57,554 nt of DNA from Gonium pectorale. Lineage: Eukaryota > Chlorophyta > Chlorophyceae > Chlamydomonadales > Volvocaceae. The notes under the pieces were generated by a model that saw only the letters and a program-made list of their open reading frames with translations, made no database searches and was not told where the DNA came from. A program made the position numbers and the translations under genes. The stretch covers positions 425,249 to 482,802 of the forward strand of contig LSYV01000003.1 in NCBI GenBank assembly GCA_001584585.1, read 5' to 3'. Shown piece by piece: positions 34,151 to 46,437 of this stretch. Numbering within the stretch: the first letter of the stretch is position 1; each line of letters begins with the position of its first letter.

Positions 34151-34353
34151 NNNNNNNNNNNNNNNNNNNNNNNNNNNNNNNNNNNNNNNNNNNNNNNNNN
34201 NNNNNNNNNNNNNNNNNNNNNNNNNNNNNNNNNNNNNNNNNNNNNNNNNNNNNNNNNNNNNNNNNNNNNNNNNNNNNNNNNNNNNNNNNNNNNNNNNNNN
34301 NNNNNNNNNNNNNNNNNNNNNNNNNNNNNNNNNNNNNNNNNNNNNNNNNNNNN
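34151..34353. other. Assembly gap (203 N)
   Basis: Run of N directly adjoining the LINE-tail fragment, so probably a repeat-induced gap. Confidence 1.
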
Positions 34354-34395
34354 GTCTGATGAGGTTCGTGGAAGCGGGGATCAGTGCGCGAGCTC

Positions 34396-34620
34396 CACGT
34401 GAAGGGACACCCTCCCCCCTTCAACCCCAATCAGCGATGATGGTGGGGAACACGAGTGCGGGACCCGGGAAGGGGGAAGGGACACCATCCCCCCTTCAAT
34501 CCTTCTCCCAACCAGCGATGATGGTGGGGAACACGAATAATGCGGGCCCCCGGGAAGGGGGGAAGGGGACACCCTCCCGCCTCCCCCCCTTCAACCCCTC
34601 TCCCGAACAGCGGTGATGGC
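34396..34620. repeat. Minisatellite, about 81-95 bp period
   Basis: Three imperfect copies marked by CAGCGATGATGGTGGGGAAC at 34432 and 34513 and a degenerate CAGCGGTGATGGC at 34608. Confidence 0.85.
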
Positions 34621-34996
34621 AGCAGGGCGAACAGTGCAAGCCAGCCTTCAAGCGACTGCTGCTGCACGGTTGATTGGCGCAGGGGCTGAGTTCGTTTGCG
34701 CCCGCTCCCACAGGGGGTGTTTTTCGATAAAACACCATTTATGCGGTATTTCGATGGCCGCATAAAATAGCCAGGCAAGGACACCTCAGATCTTGCGGGC
34801 AGGTATTGTTGGCGCGGGGCGCGCCAAGGCGGCAGCGCATGCCCTGCATGGGCACAAGAGGTATGGTGTTCCCATGCGTCCGCACCTCCGGGATGTCCGG
34901 ACAAGAACAAATTGATGCCTTTTCGTATGTGTTTGCATTCGTTGACGTTGACGTAACTACCCCGCATCGAGCCCATGCAGTGGCAGTGCAGGGGTG

Positions 34997-35020
34997 ACGA
35001 CCGACCCATGGGTCGGTCGT
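34997..35020. repeat. Perfect 24-bp palindrome
   Basis: Two 12-bp half-sites with no spacer, centred on CCCATGGG; the left half is ACGACCGACCCA. Confidence 0.98.
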
Positions 35021-35224
35021 GTGTGTTTCGTGCCCAGCACCCCCCGAAGTAACCCGGGGTAACTGCCTTGTTCGTTGGATGTTAACTGTTGTCTGTTGTT
35101 AGCGCCGAGCGAAGCCCAGCATGCATATCGCCCCTGTGAAAGGGGGAAGGGCTGAGTGAGGCGGATGCCAAACCATGTTCGTGTTTGGGCAGCCCCTTTG
35201 TAGTGGTGGTGCTGTCCCGGAGTT

Positions 35225-35310
35225 GGACGAGCTGGCCTGGCTGGCTTGGACGAGATTGGACGAGCTGGCCTGACTGGCCTGGAAGAAGCTGGACGAGCTG
35301 GCCTCGAGGC
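35225..35310. repeat. 33-bp tandem repeat, 3 copies
   Basis: GGACGAGCTGGCCT recurs at 35225, 35258 and 35291, an exact 33-bp period. Confidence 0.9.
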
Positions 35311-35626
35311 CTCACTCCAGGGAAGCTGTCTCCAGGGAGGGCCATTTTCTCCCGTTATTTACCTCGTGGTTTGAGTGGTGTTAGCAACAACTCGTGAACG
35401 TGCAAGTCCTTGCCTCCTCGTGCAACTTGACCTCTGCGACTGAGTGTTCCGGACAGGGCCCGAGAGTCCCTTGCAGCACTACGTTTGTAAGCCCTGAGGA
35501 CGTGTGCTTATGGCCCCTTGAGTCCCTCTGAGCAACCCAGGCACGAGCATCTGACAAGCATCTGGCAGTGCGCAGTGCCCTCTGCCGCTGTCGTGTACTC
35601 TCTGTGCACCCGTGAAGTTAAGGCCA

Positions 35627-35709
35627 GGAGTTAGGCGGAACCGAAAGAAGGCTAGGAATCGGGTGGAAACGAAAGAAGGCTCGGAGTTAGGCAGGTTAAA
35701 AGAAGGCAC
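35627..35709. repeat. 28-bp tandem repeat, 3 copies
   Basis: Units start at 35627, 35655 and 35683 (GGAGTTAGGC-type head, GAAAGAAGGC tail), with slight divergence. Confidence 0.85.
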
Positions 35710-36281
35710 GGTGGTAGTGTGCGGGGCACACTGGTGATTCCCCTCTTCTGAGCTACCCGTCAACAACTACGCTACGCTTCCGCATCTCGATACTCTTCTA
35801 CGGACGACGTGCTACGACATCCATTGTCTCATCTGCTGGACAACACCGTCAGCTATCTGGTCTGCCTACAGCTCGGTGGTTGGAGAGGGTGCTAGCTAGG
35901 CCTTCGTCATCACACCGGGACCTAGGGGGCGATCCCGACAGAGCAAAGGTCCTGTGGGTCAGGGCGAAAGATTTCGGCTAGGAAGTTTGTGGACGTCCGG
36001 CCCCTTCGGGAACGCCACAGAGGCCCACGGCCGGTGTGGCAAGCGGCGAGCCAGCATGGTATGATAGAGGGCATCGTTGATCGTTGCTCGAATGCGATTG
36101 TGCATGTTCGTTGCTTACAGTGCGCCCGTCCCAGGGAAGACTCGTGTGCGGGGCTGTCACCTACGTTGCTCCCTTACAACACATTTGCCATGGTATGGTG
36201 TTCACACCAATACCAAGGGGTCACCCGTCCAATAAAGGTTCATAGAACAAAGCTTGGAAAAGCAGGCACGGGGAATTCTAA

Positions 36282-36293
36282 GGGGGCTCCGCC
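36282..36293. repeat. GGGGGCTCCGCC hairpin motif
   Basis: Single copy of the dispersed motif also found at 33876, 33912, 41412, 42264 and 47703. Confidence 0.8.
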
Positions 36294-36957
36294 ACCCGAA
36301 GCCAGCGGGGGGTCCGGCCCAAACAAAGAGACGGTAAATCAAAAGCGTTGGTTTGGCGATGTAACGCACACGAGACTCACACACAGACCGCCACAATGGA
36401 ATTAAGCGGCCTTGACGAACAGCCGTAGCGCCAAGCCCTATGAACTCAAGGTCAAGCATATCAAAAGCGAGGAGCCAAAGCTAACGCATTAATGAAGGCG
36501 GGCCACCTGCACCTGCACGCAGGTACTGCCTCAATCGACGGTATCCGGGCAGAGCGGGGAGCCTTGACGAGCCTTGCTGATGGAAACCGACCAGCGCGGC
36601 TGGTTTCTTTATTCAGACCCTTGAGCGCGCATACCATACAGCAGTGATGAGCCACAGTTGGCCGCACTGCAGTGCGCAGGCCTCTGCGGCCGAACGCACG
36701 CGCGCGGGGCGCTGTACACGACATACAGCAGTCCCCGGTGCACCGCACGCATACACGCACGGGGGTAGTGTCTGCACGCAGGACGCGACAGCGACGCGGC
36801 GAGAGCACGAAAGAACAAAATTGTCAAAAACCTGAGCGCGAGGCGGTCAAGCAGGCAGAGTACGAGAAGGCACGGCAACTGTTGTGGCCAGCAGTACATG
36901 GCGTAGGTCGGGACCTTGTTGCATACGGTCAGCTATACCAATTATTACCGATCAGAT

Positions 36958-37006
36958 AGGTAGGCATGCCTCCTTCCAGTATGTGTTCAGGTAGGTAGGC
37001 ATGCCT
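36958..37006. repeat. 14-bp direct repeat AGGTAGGCATGCCT, two copies
   Basis: Copies at 36958-36971 and 36993-37006, each containing the palindrome GGCATGCC. It may be a minor duplication or an insertion footprint. Confidence 0.9.
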
Positions 37007-37494
37007 CTCCGCCAGCGTTCCCGTTCAACTTCCACAGTGCAAAAGCTTATCTTCAAGCCCATAGCCGTTAAGCAGATGAAGCGCAAAAGTCGTACATTAG
37101 CATTTAAAAAACACAAACTGGATGATCTGCCACACGGCCAAGGATCTGCCGTCATTCTCTCTGTGGTTGCAAAAGCCATAGACCAACCTGACATGTTGTG
37201 CCAATGGTCAAGCCGAGATCCATATAGCACACACACAGTCAGCGGGTCGGGTACACGTAGGCCAGACTAGGCGCATCCCAGCACGGCATTGCATCAGGTC
37301 ACCCCAGAGATAACTCTGGGCCGCATCGGGGGCTACGGTGGTGGTCGCCGCCGAACTAACATGCAGGGACATCAGCCCTTCGACTAACTTCGAGCAGGTG
37401 CAGCCCGCCATGCACCGCGCACCCCCCCCTTCGAATGCACTTATGTCTCGGAGCCCCCGCGCCCAAAGCTGCTGCTCGCTTCGCCGCCCAGCAT

Positions 37495-39167
37495 TTACCG
37501 ATCCGCATCCCTGGCTCGAACCCTGAAGGGCTGTGCAGCCGGTCGGACCCATGGCCCAGCCGCCGCCGGCGCCGCCAGCATGCCCGTCGATGACCCGTCC
37601 AGACGCCCCGCACCAAATGAGCCCGTGTGCCGCAGGGACCGGCTAGCCATGGGCGTGTTGCAGCTTGGCAACACGTGGGATGCGCTGTCAGCGCAGGTAT
37701 CGGCCGAGCCTGAGCAGGTCGGCAGCAGCAGGCCGGACAGGGGCGCCGCCGACCCCTGCAAGCCGCACGAGGCACTACTGCTAGGGATGTCCCTGCGCCG
37801 GAGCAGCAACTGCGACAAGGTGGCAAGGGATTCCGCAGCCTGATCCGTCTCCGTCGTCGCGGTCGCGGCCGCACTCGAGGAGGCGGTCATGTGCGCGGCG
37901 GCGCATGCAACGGATACCGGGCGCGGGGCCGCTGCTGAGTTGAAGGGCGACATGAGGCCTAGCGGCGCCCGGCCAGACGTGAAGCTTTGCGCCCGGCCTG
38001 CTGCTGCCTGCGGGCTGCCGCTCACGTCGCCTGGCGGCTGGCGACGCTGCGCCGGCGGCGGCGCCGCCGCAAATGGGCTCGCTCCCAAGTCAATTGATTG
38101 CCGAGACGTCCAGCGCCAGCCGCCAACAAGCCCAGGCGCCGCCACGTCCTTCTCCGCCAGGGCTTTCAGGGGCACGGAGTCGAGAGAGCTGCGGCGAGCG
38201 GCCACCGCAGACAGGCCATTGTAGGCCCCCCGCCGCTGTTGTGCGGTCAAGTGCCCATGGGAGGACTGCAACACACCGTCGGGGAGTACCTGCCGGGGCA
38301 TGGGTGGCGGAAGCGGGTTGGAGGCGACACGCTATAGCGCGAGGGGTAACACAGCAACATCAGCCTCTGTCTGGCCTTCCGAAAGGAATTCGAGCCCTGG
38401 CCGGTCCCTCTCCCTGATCATTGGCTCCCGCCCCCGCTTGACAGTACGCCGGGCCACCCGGACAGTCAGGGGCCTACCCAGTCAGGTCTTGTCCCTGCAT
38501 GCGGCAAAGCCGAGGCCGACAGCACGGCAGAAGGCACAGACGGCCCGGGCGGCAGCACGGCGGACGATGCAGCTGGCGACTCAGCGTTGGAAGCTCGAAA
38601 GGAGGAAGCGGCGGAGACCGCAGCCTGGAGATTGACGGGCAGCGCACAGGGGCTGCAGGACTGCGCAGTGCTGTTCTGAGACCCATGTGCAGGCGGGCGA
38701 CGCAGCTCAGCCGCATCTTGAAGCTGCGGCCGCAGCTCGATTGCCGGGCAATAGAACTGCCGCGGGCTCGGCCTACAGGCGCGAAGGGGTGCTGCAGAGG
38801 ACGTTGCCCGGTAGTGAGCGTCAACACTCGAGTCGTCTCCAGAGCCAAGGGACAGGGACACGATGGAAGGGTGCAGCGTCGCGTCGCGCTCGTCACAGGC
38901 CCCCCTGCGCGCCTTCTCCGGCCGGCGATAGAACAGGCGCACTAGCTTTTGTTCAAGGCCCGAAACGGACGATCCCCAAGCGATGTCGGGCTGAGACGGC
39001 AGCTCGTCCTCCTTTGCCTCATCGTTGTCGGCAGCGGCAGGAGGCATGCTCAACGAGGTTGCTCGGAGGCTATCCTGGAGCGCTGCGAGGAAGCGCCTTG
39101 ATCTATCATACTCAGCGCCAAGCTCAACCAGAAGCGACGGGGTGTCCAGGACCTGGACTTCGCCCAT
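37495..39167 (-). CDS. Unrecognised Ser/Ala-rich protein, two exons
   Basis: I do not recognise a family. The model is complement of 37495-38289 and 38478-39167 (phase 0; donor TGG/GTAGGC, acceptor GGCAG/GTACTC), 494 residues, starting MGEVQVLDTPSLLVELGAEY. The first 40 residues and KLVRLFYRRPEKARR look like structured sequence; the rest is Ser/Ala/Pro-rich and probably disordered. No signal peptide, membrane helix or catalytic motif is seen. In its favour are two long open frames meeting at good splice sites in phase inside an otherwise gene-poor region. Against it are its position among repeats and no clear nearby poly(A) signal. It could be a lineage-specific gene or, if the splice is wrong, two unrelated frames. 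Confidence 0.4.
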
Positions 39168-41411
39168 TTGAACTACAGTATGTGCGGAAGGCTTCTTATA
39201 ACGATTTTACGAATTACGATGGATATGAATGTCAGGGCTCAGTGATGTATCACGGCGGGTCGAAACCGTATACCGTATCATTTCAGTTAGGTCGGAACCC
39301 ACGCGGGCATGCATGGGTTTTAAGCCGCATCGCATAGAGGACATAGCATAGAAGTTACTTAGAAGAGTCGTTTCGCGGGGAGTCCAGTCGGTTCAACCGG
39401 TCGCGAGCGGGATGTCGGACTTGCCTACAAGCTGCCTGCGCAGCGCCTGAGAAGCCTGTGTGCAATCTGTTTACGTCCAGCATTTGTGCCTTGAGATTTA
39501 CACGATCTCTCCTACTGCACAGTCATTGGTGACGAGGCTGTCCGATAATAATACAGTAGGGCCAGTTGCCGAATGATTTCAGAGTAGATCGCGTGTTTTC
39601 GATCTCCAATTAACTTCATGAGCCAAGCCTCCTTACAGTGGTCCGCTTCTGCAAGAATAACCTGCACAGAAAGAGGAAGCCCGCCTCTACGGCCATACAC
39701 GCCCAAAGGCGCGACGTTTCCAATAGGGCGGGCGGCGCAAGTACAGAGCAAGACATGTGACGTTCGTCCCGCCCCCCAAAAGACCGGTCTACCAGCTTAC
39801 CCGGTGTATCGAACTTCACCTGGTGGACCGCTACTTGTCAAGGTTGAGCTGCGGTGTAATTGTTATCGCGGTCACCGGTCCGACGGCACCTCCGTTCGCT
39901 GTAATGGTTGTCTCGTTCACCCTCCCGCTTGGTGCCCAAGCGCATCCGCTTATGCCCCGCACCTGCCGCACCTGCGCCCCCCCGTTGCCATGCGAACTGA
40001 GTTGCGCGACTGCGCCCTCCCGTGCCGCCGTGTGCCTGCTGCGCGCAGCCGCTGGCGCCGGCACCAGCAGCGTAGCGCCGCTGCAGGTGCGTGCTTCACG
40101 GGCTTGTCGGGCCCCAGGGCCGGGCGGGTTGGCATCACCATGCGGTGGTGCGGACTCGCTCGGGGCGCATGTATGCCCCTGCTGCCGTGCTTGCTTGCCG
40201 CAAGCAGCGCCCCGTGGTGAAGTCGGTCTGGACGTGAGGGCTGCCGCTACTGGAGTGTCATGCTATATCGTGTGACCGCCATGTGGCGTGACAAGCTGTG
40301 AGACCGTTGCTGGTTTAGTCAGAGACCGTTGGGTGTGGCCCCTTCGGTCGGGCTTCCATGAGGTTTTAGTTCGGCACCTGAGTCGCCTATGCATGTAGTT
40401 TGCAGTCATTATCATATAGAACTGTGCGGGTTTCCAAGCCATCAAGGAGTGACCTGGGGCTGGTCCCCTGGAGTCATCGTTTTGACCGTCTGATGAGACT
40501 GGCGGCGGTGCGAGACGAGTTATCGGCGTCGCGCATACGAGCCGTCTGAGTAGCATACAGACCGCAGATCCGCGCTACGAGAGCGCGTGAACAAACTACC
40601 AGGTTACAGGTTACAGGTTACACGTCCTTCAAAGCCGGGGGGGCCATGGACGAATTGCGAATAGTTGGGGTGGGGGAGCGGCTTATGGTCCTCGTCTCTA
40701 CCCCGCTCAGCGCCTGACGCCGAAGTATGGCGTGCCTGGTATCCCAGACAGCCTGTAGGTCTACCGGTACCGTGCAGGCTGTCTCTGAGGAGAACAACCG
40801 TGCCCAGGTCGCCCTAGGAGGGAGCAACGTAGCTCGCCTCCCGAAGGCGCGTGCTTTCCGCAGTGCCACTTAGTCACATCAGCGGGTCGACACCTCGACA
40901 GCACAGTAGTTAGGGTGACAGGAGTGCTTCTGTGAAGCGGCTTGGGGTGCGTTAGGTGCCGGGGCATCTCGCGTTTCGGACGCGCACTTGAGGGGGCCGA
41001 CAGTCCTTCAGTGGATGGACTGGATGCTGTTGCGTGGCGGCGCTCAGGCGCTCACACTTACCACTCCCCCCCCGCCGGCACCGAGCCCGTTGATAATTAC
41101 ACCCATGCTCCTTTGCCGCAACACAACCCCGCCAGCTGCCGTGCCGACTGAGTAGCTCCGCGACGCCCGTGTATGTCCGTGCCTCCGTGTGCGGCTGTAA
41201 TCCGGGCGGATTGGGGCCGCCGCCGTTGCATGTCTGCACCTTTTTTTCACCTGCATTGATTGACGCTTCCCCGTTTCTGGTTCTCGTTTTTTGACGCTTC
41301 GAGAATGCAAGGACCACGGCATTTTGGGTATCGATAGCACCGTTGACGCGGCGCTTGCCGTTCTTCGTCGGCATGCATCAGTTCGGCACCGTTCTGTGAG
41401 CACGCTGCCCA

Positions 41412-41423
41412 GGGGGCTCCGCC
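41412..41423. repeat. GGGGGCTCCGCC hairpin motif
   Basis: Further isolated copy of the dispersed motif. Confidence 0.8.
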
Positions 41424-42263
41424 TGAAAAGGGCTTGCATTCCGGCCTAGTGCCATGGTCCGGAGGTAGTCTTGCACGCAAGGTGCACCCTTGCTGCGAAG
41501 TTTTGTGGGGCTGCTCCGATCCGCGTGCGAGGACTCGTTGGACCGCGTACCGTACCTTTCGTTCAGGTGTGGTACGGTTTCCCTGCCCTGTCCCGACTCC
41601 GACACATATCGCGCGTTGTACGAGTGTGTTTTGCATGCTTGAAGAACACAGCGCGAATGAATCATTCCATGTGCGTGTGACCGCGCGCCTACCGTTTGAA
41701 CTGCGCACCGTGCGGCGGCCATAACCCTGGCGACCCGCCCGCCTGCCCGCCCGCCGCCTGCCTCTCATGCGATCTCCCGATCCCCCGATCGAGGAATGTC
41801 CTACAAGAGCCCCGCCCACCCTCACTATGCTGCTTCCCCGCGGATTCCCCTCGAGGTCGTAGCAACTTGCTGCTGAGTTGACTATCACGCATGCGCAACA
41901 TGAGCTTTCAAGCGGACCAACCGTACGCTCTACGCTGGAGTTGGATACCAACCACCACCGCCCTCAAACCATAACTTGCAACGACCCTGGACCGTAGCCT
42001 CATGCCGCCAGTGGCTTGCATCAGTCTGCTCTGCTGTCCTCACGAAGGAATGTACTATATCGTCAAGGCAAAAAACGGAAACGGTCAGGAAGTGACTGAA
42101 CCTCAGTAAGCGCCATTTGGGGCGGTTCCATGGAATGTGTTGGTAAGCCGTGCCACCCCAACATGAAAGAAGAATACAACCGCAACCCGTCCGCAAAGTG
42201 GGACAAGAGACTAGGGGCAAGCCATGAACTCCGTCATTCGCCCCCACATGCTTGCACGCGTGC

Positions 42264-42292
42264 GGTGGCTCCGCCCCCAGGGGGCTCCGCCC
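42264..42292. repeat. Double GGCTCCGCCC hairpin motif
   Basis: Two adjacent copies (GGTGGCTCCGCCCCC and GGGGGCTCCGCCC) separated by a single A. Confidence 0.85.
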
Positions 42293-43408
42293 AAAAACTG
42301 CCGAGGCGCTGAGGCATAAATCGCAGCATAAATGAGCGGCTGTCAGGGTCCAAAGGTGACTCGTGCCAATTCTTGACACCATCATTGCCTATCCCCCCCC
42401 ACCGTCAACCGCACGCTGGTTTTTCGGGGGGGGGGGGCACACGCAGTGCTCCGGCGGGGATCTGAATCCGGGTCGGTGGATGTAACCCGGAGTCGGTTGT
42501 ACCGCCTCCCTGGTAGGATCGCCATCCCCATTCTTCCAACCGGCAAAAGTATGCTTGCAAGATGGGAAACACCGGATCCGTCCGCATATATGGCGGACCG
42601 GCACACGCCCCTGAGGCGCACGCTGCCGTACAGGTGTGGCGCAGCCCCCACATGATGCGGGGGACGGTGGTATCAAGATGTGCCGGTGCCAGCGGTAGCA
42701 CACGACACGACGGAGAGAATGCGATTTTCGTCGTAAAACTGGCAAACCGACGACCGGGCGGAACCTGTGCCGGACGGGCACAACAGCCGCGTCCTCGTCC
42801 ACCTCATAGGCGCGGAGGAGGACTACTGGCTGCAGCATCTGCTGCGTGCCACAGTCCCTGCCGGGGGTCACATGACCTGCAGCGAAGTCCCCTGCTCCTG
42901 TGTCCCCCTTTTTCGGACAGACTTCGTTACAGTACCCCCGACGCTGGGGGACCCGGCCTGCCACCGGGAAATTGCTGTGAAAGTATGGGCAGCAAGGTAG
43001 CAGCAGCAGACAAACCAAGCAATGAAACAGTGGCCGAGTGCTTAACCCAATCAGGGGGCCCGCGGCTGGGCTTGGAATAAACCCACACACGTGCACAATA
43101 GAGGCCCGCCACCCAACAAGTCCAACCATGTCTGTGGAGACACTAACCCGCGCCATCCGGAGCCAGTCCCGACCACAAGCGGCAAAAAGCACATACCGGT
43201 CGACAAGCCCACACACAGGTACCGGTATCAAGCGAGTTGGCAAACAAGAAAACCAAGGAAAAACGAGGGAGACCAATGCGTCACTCCGCGCAGTGCAGGC
43301 GTCCAGCCACGACCCGCAGGAAGGGGTGCCCAGCAGACACACCATCCCAGCCCTTCCGCGGCAAACCGAGGTCAGCGAAGTCTCGCAACAGGGACCAAAA
43401 CTTCACCA

Positions 43409-44296
43409 CTACGCCTGCATCGCAGCAAGGACAGCGGCAGCCGAACCCGGGCTGGAAGGGGTGAATGGCCGACGCGCGCGCACAGAGCGCCGCGCCCACT
43501 CCAGGCTGTTGAGCACCGCCAGCACAACCACGTCCCACACACATCCCAGCACCCGACCCTCGTCTGGCGTGACACCCAGCCAGAGGTGCGCTCGCAGCAC
43601 CGGGCAGTGGCACCGGTCCTCTACCACAGAACGCAACCCGACAGCTATGGGGCAGGCCCAGAAATAGTGCATGCGTGGGGAGGCCTCAGCCTCCGCGGCC
43701 CCACAGGCACACCGCTCCCGCGGCACGGTGGGCAAGTGCGAATTACCCGGCATCGGAACCCCGTCAACAGGCAGCCGCCAGAACACTTCGTTGTGCTTGG
43801 GCTCCCACTTGACTTGACGCCAGAGCCGTGGGCAGGCCGACCGAAGGGAGGTGAGGTCAGCCGCCGGGGCCACCGCCCCGGGCGGCAGCCCCAAAGCCTC
43901 CTGGACATACGCAGCATGGCAGGCCCCCTGCTGCCGCGCCAGGTCCCCAAGCTGCAGCTGGGTGCCAGCCCTGACCGTAAATGTCGCGAGGCGCAGCACC
44001 GTATCACCGGACAGCCGCCACCCCAGGCGAGAGAGGAGGAGGGCAGCAACCTCGTCCGGGGAAGGTGGGGAGGCAGGCGGCGGACCAGGCGCCGCCAGGC
44101 GCTCAAGGGTGAGGCGGGCGGCAGTCGGGGAGATGTCGGAGAGAAGGGACGAGACGGCTGCGCGCGCAAAGGTGCGGTCCTGCAGGGCGCCGTGCGCGAC
44201 CCCGGAGGGCGCGAGCTCGTGGCGCAGCAGAGCACCCCAGCGGCCAGCCAGCACCGCGGGAGCAACGGGTTGCCCCACAGCGTTGCATTGTAGCAC
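43409..44296 (-). pseudogene. LINE C-terminal zinc-binding domain
   Basis: A third frame carries RWGALLRHELAPSG, LWRQVKWEPKHNEVFWRLP and CACGAAEAEASPRMHYFWAC, the Cys/His pattern of the zinc-binding domain after LINE reverse transcriptases. It is separated from the reverse-transcriptase frame by shifts near 44640 and 44270. Confidence 0.8.
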
Positions 44297-46184
44297 CAGT
44301 CACCGGGCACGAGCGGTGGTTCCGCGACGTCGGAGACCGGGGGAAGGTGGCTGAGGGCGGTGGCGAGGCAGAGGACATCGGGGGGCAGGCTAGGCCGGCC
44401 GCCAAGCCAGGGGCCGGCGGGCCGGGCGGTGAGAACGGCCAGGGGTCCGAAGGAGGGGTGGAGGGCTGCGAGATAGGCTGCCAGCATCCGCTGCCAGGGA
44501 GCGCAGGCGGCAGGGGTACGGCCAGCACATCGGGCGAATGCGAGGCTCCATTTTGCATGGCGGCTGTGTACGTGCTGCCGCAGGGGCAGGACGCCGAAGC
44601 CGCCAGTGGTGGGGTGGCCAGGGAGGAGGCGGAGGGGCACTCCGGTGAGTCACCGCCCGGAGTCGTCTGGCCCCAGGCAGCGGTCAACCACCTTGGCCGT
44701 CTGGGCCAGGACGCCGTCCAGAACGGCGTCTGGTGGCAGACCGGAGTGTTCCATGTGGTAAGTCGCAGTATGGAGGGCGTAGGCACCAGCGGCTGTGGCT
44801 CGGCCAAACATGGAGAGGTGCATACGGGGAATCTTCTGGAGCCGATGGCGGGCGGTGGCCATGCGAGCATTCCAGGCGAGCACCGGGGGCGCACGGGGGG
44901 TGGTGAAGGGGATTCCGAGCGCCACCGAGGAGTGGACGACCCGGAGGCCAGCAATGGCCGCGTCCAAGGACGCCGGCAGTGGTGGAGGGGGCGGAGGGTG
45001 GGGCGGGGCAGTAGCGGCCGGGGCCACAGCCGGGGCAGCCAGAGCCAGGGGGGTGGGCACAGCCACTGGAGCGGCGGCGGGCGCGGCGCCGGCGGCAGGG
45101 GGGCGGGGGCAGGGGTGGTGGCACCAGCCTCGGGCGGGGCCGGGCCATCGACGGGGGGCTGGCGACCGACTGGCAGGAGCTTGACCTTGGTGGGGTTGAG
45201 GTGTTGGCGAGAGGCCCGAGCAAAAACCGCCATGAGCTCGAGAAAGCCGGGCACCTCATCAGCCGAGTTCAGGGTGACCTGTGTGTCGTCGGCGAACTGG
45301 CTGGCGGTGACGCGGGTGGCAGAGGCATCGCCGCCCAGGCCGACACCGACGCCGCGCTCCTGGAGCCAGCACAACAAGGCGTAGGCGACGAACAGATACA
45401 ATAGGGGCGCGAGGGGGCAGCCCTGGCGGACACCGGCGTGGAGGCGCACCACCCGGGAGAGGTAGCCGTTGACGGATGCCACCGCGAGGGTGTCCATAAG
45501 CAGCAGCTGCGCCCAGGCCAGGAAGCCAGGCCCAACCCCCATCCGTTCCATGAGAGCAAAAAGGACCGAGCGGTCGATGGTGTCGTACGCCTTGGCGAAA
45601 TCGAGGAAGGCCACAATGGCGGACCGCTGCTGCTGCTGGAGAAGGTGGGGGAGGCAGCGCAGGAACCGCGTGTTGGCGCCGATGCTGCGGCCGGGGAGAA
45701 AGGCTGATTGCTCCAGCGGGATGGCGGTGGAGAGGCAGGGGCTGAGCCGGTTGGCGAGGACCCGGGCCAGCAGCCGGGAGTCTGTGCAGAGGAGGGTGAT
45801 GGGCCGGTAGCTGCCAGGGGCGGTGCGGTCCGCCCCGCGCCCCTTGAAGATGACGGAGATGACGCCTTTCAAGAAGCCAGCCGGAGGTTGCTTCAAGTTG
45901 CCGATAGCACTGAAGAGGCGGGCCAGTGCTGGGGCCAGCTCAGCACGGAAGGCGCGGAGGAGGTCGACCGGGATGCCATCCCAGCCGGGTGAGGTGCCAG
46001 GCTTGGCCTGGGACAGCGCTCGGTCCACTTCAGCGACAGAGACAGAGGGATCGCCAAGCGCCTCCAGACGCTCGGGCGGCAGCAGGCGGGACTGCACACT
46101 GAGAGCCGCAAGCACGGCGGTCCGCTCGCTGGGGGAGGGGAGGGGCGGAGGCTGGCAGACGGACTCCCAGAAACCGGCCACCAC
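44103..46184 (-). pseudogene. LINE reverse transcriptase domain
   Basis: An open frame with reverse-transcriptase blocks: KPGTSPGWDGIPVDLLR, VISVIFKGRG, SYRPITLLCTDSRLLARVLA, QSAFLPGRSIGANTRFLR, AFLDFAKAYDTIDR, GVRQGCPLAPLLY and the catalytic QFADDTQV (FADD box, near 45280). Beyond about 45090 the frame turns to Pro-rich nonsense, while the thumb-like continuation (GRATAAGAYALHTATYHMEH) appears in another frame, so the protein is frameshifted. Confidence 0.88.
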
Positions 46185-46258
46185 GTCCGGCAGGCGCGCC
46201 GGGTCGGTGACAAGCCGACCAGCGGCGTCGCGCAGGGCCGCAACGTCCTGGCATGCGC

Positions 46259-46437
46259 NNNNNNNNNNNNNNNNNNNNNNNNNNNNNNNNNNNNNNNNNN
46301 NNNNNNNNNNNNNNNNNNNNNNNNNNNNNNNNNNNNNNNNNNNNNNNNNNNNNNNNNNNNNNNNNNNNNNNNNNNNNNNNNNNNNNNNNNNNNNNNNNNN
46401 NNNNNNNNNNNNNNNNNNNNNNNNNNNNNNNNNNNNN
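46259..46437. other. Assembly gap (179 N)
   Basis: Run of N inside the LINE, between the endonuclease and reverse-transcriptase parts. Confidence 1.

Larger units (their letters stand above)
33357..37494. other. Repeat-rich, gene-poor region
   Basis: No supportable gene. It contains a GGAC/ACGG-rich patch near 33540, hairpin motifs, a LINE-tail fragment, a 203-nt gap, three minisatellites, a 24-bp palindrome and a low-GC island (36900-37260). Open frames are short and match nothing I recognise. 35370-35900 could be an LTR-like remnant but no paired copy is visible. Confidence 0.5.
39168..43099. other. Gene-poor region upstream of the LINE tail
   Basis: No supportable gene. It contains hairpin motifs (41412, 42264), an AGGTTAC triplet repeat (40600-40620), a 10-bp-stem inverted repeat (40746-40755 with 40775-40784) and homopolymer G/C runs around 42390-42440. 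Open frames are GC artefacts or have no recognisable motif. Confidence 0.5.

Noticed and set aside
34394..35310. CRISPR-like array
   Set aside because: The repeats are contiguous or long-period minisatellites without unique, size-matched spacers, in a eukaryotic nuclear context.
41247..41951. Minus-strand 234-codon frame
   Set aside because: Mixed composition, no motif, crosses repeat motifs; not supportable as a gene.
44347..45384. Plus-strand 345-codon frame inside the LINE
   Set aside because: Gly/Glu/Arg-rich shadow of the reverse-transcriptase region on the other strand.
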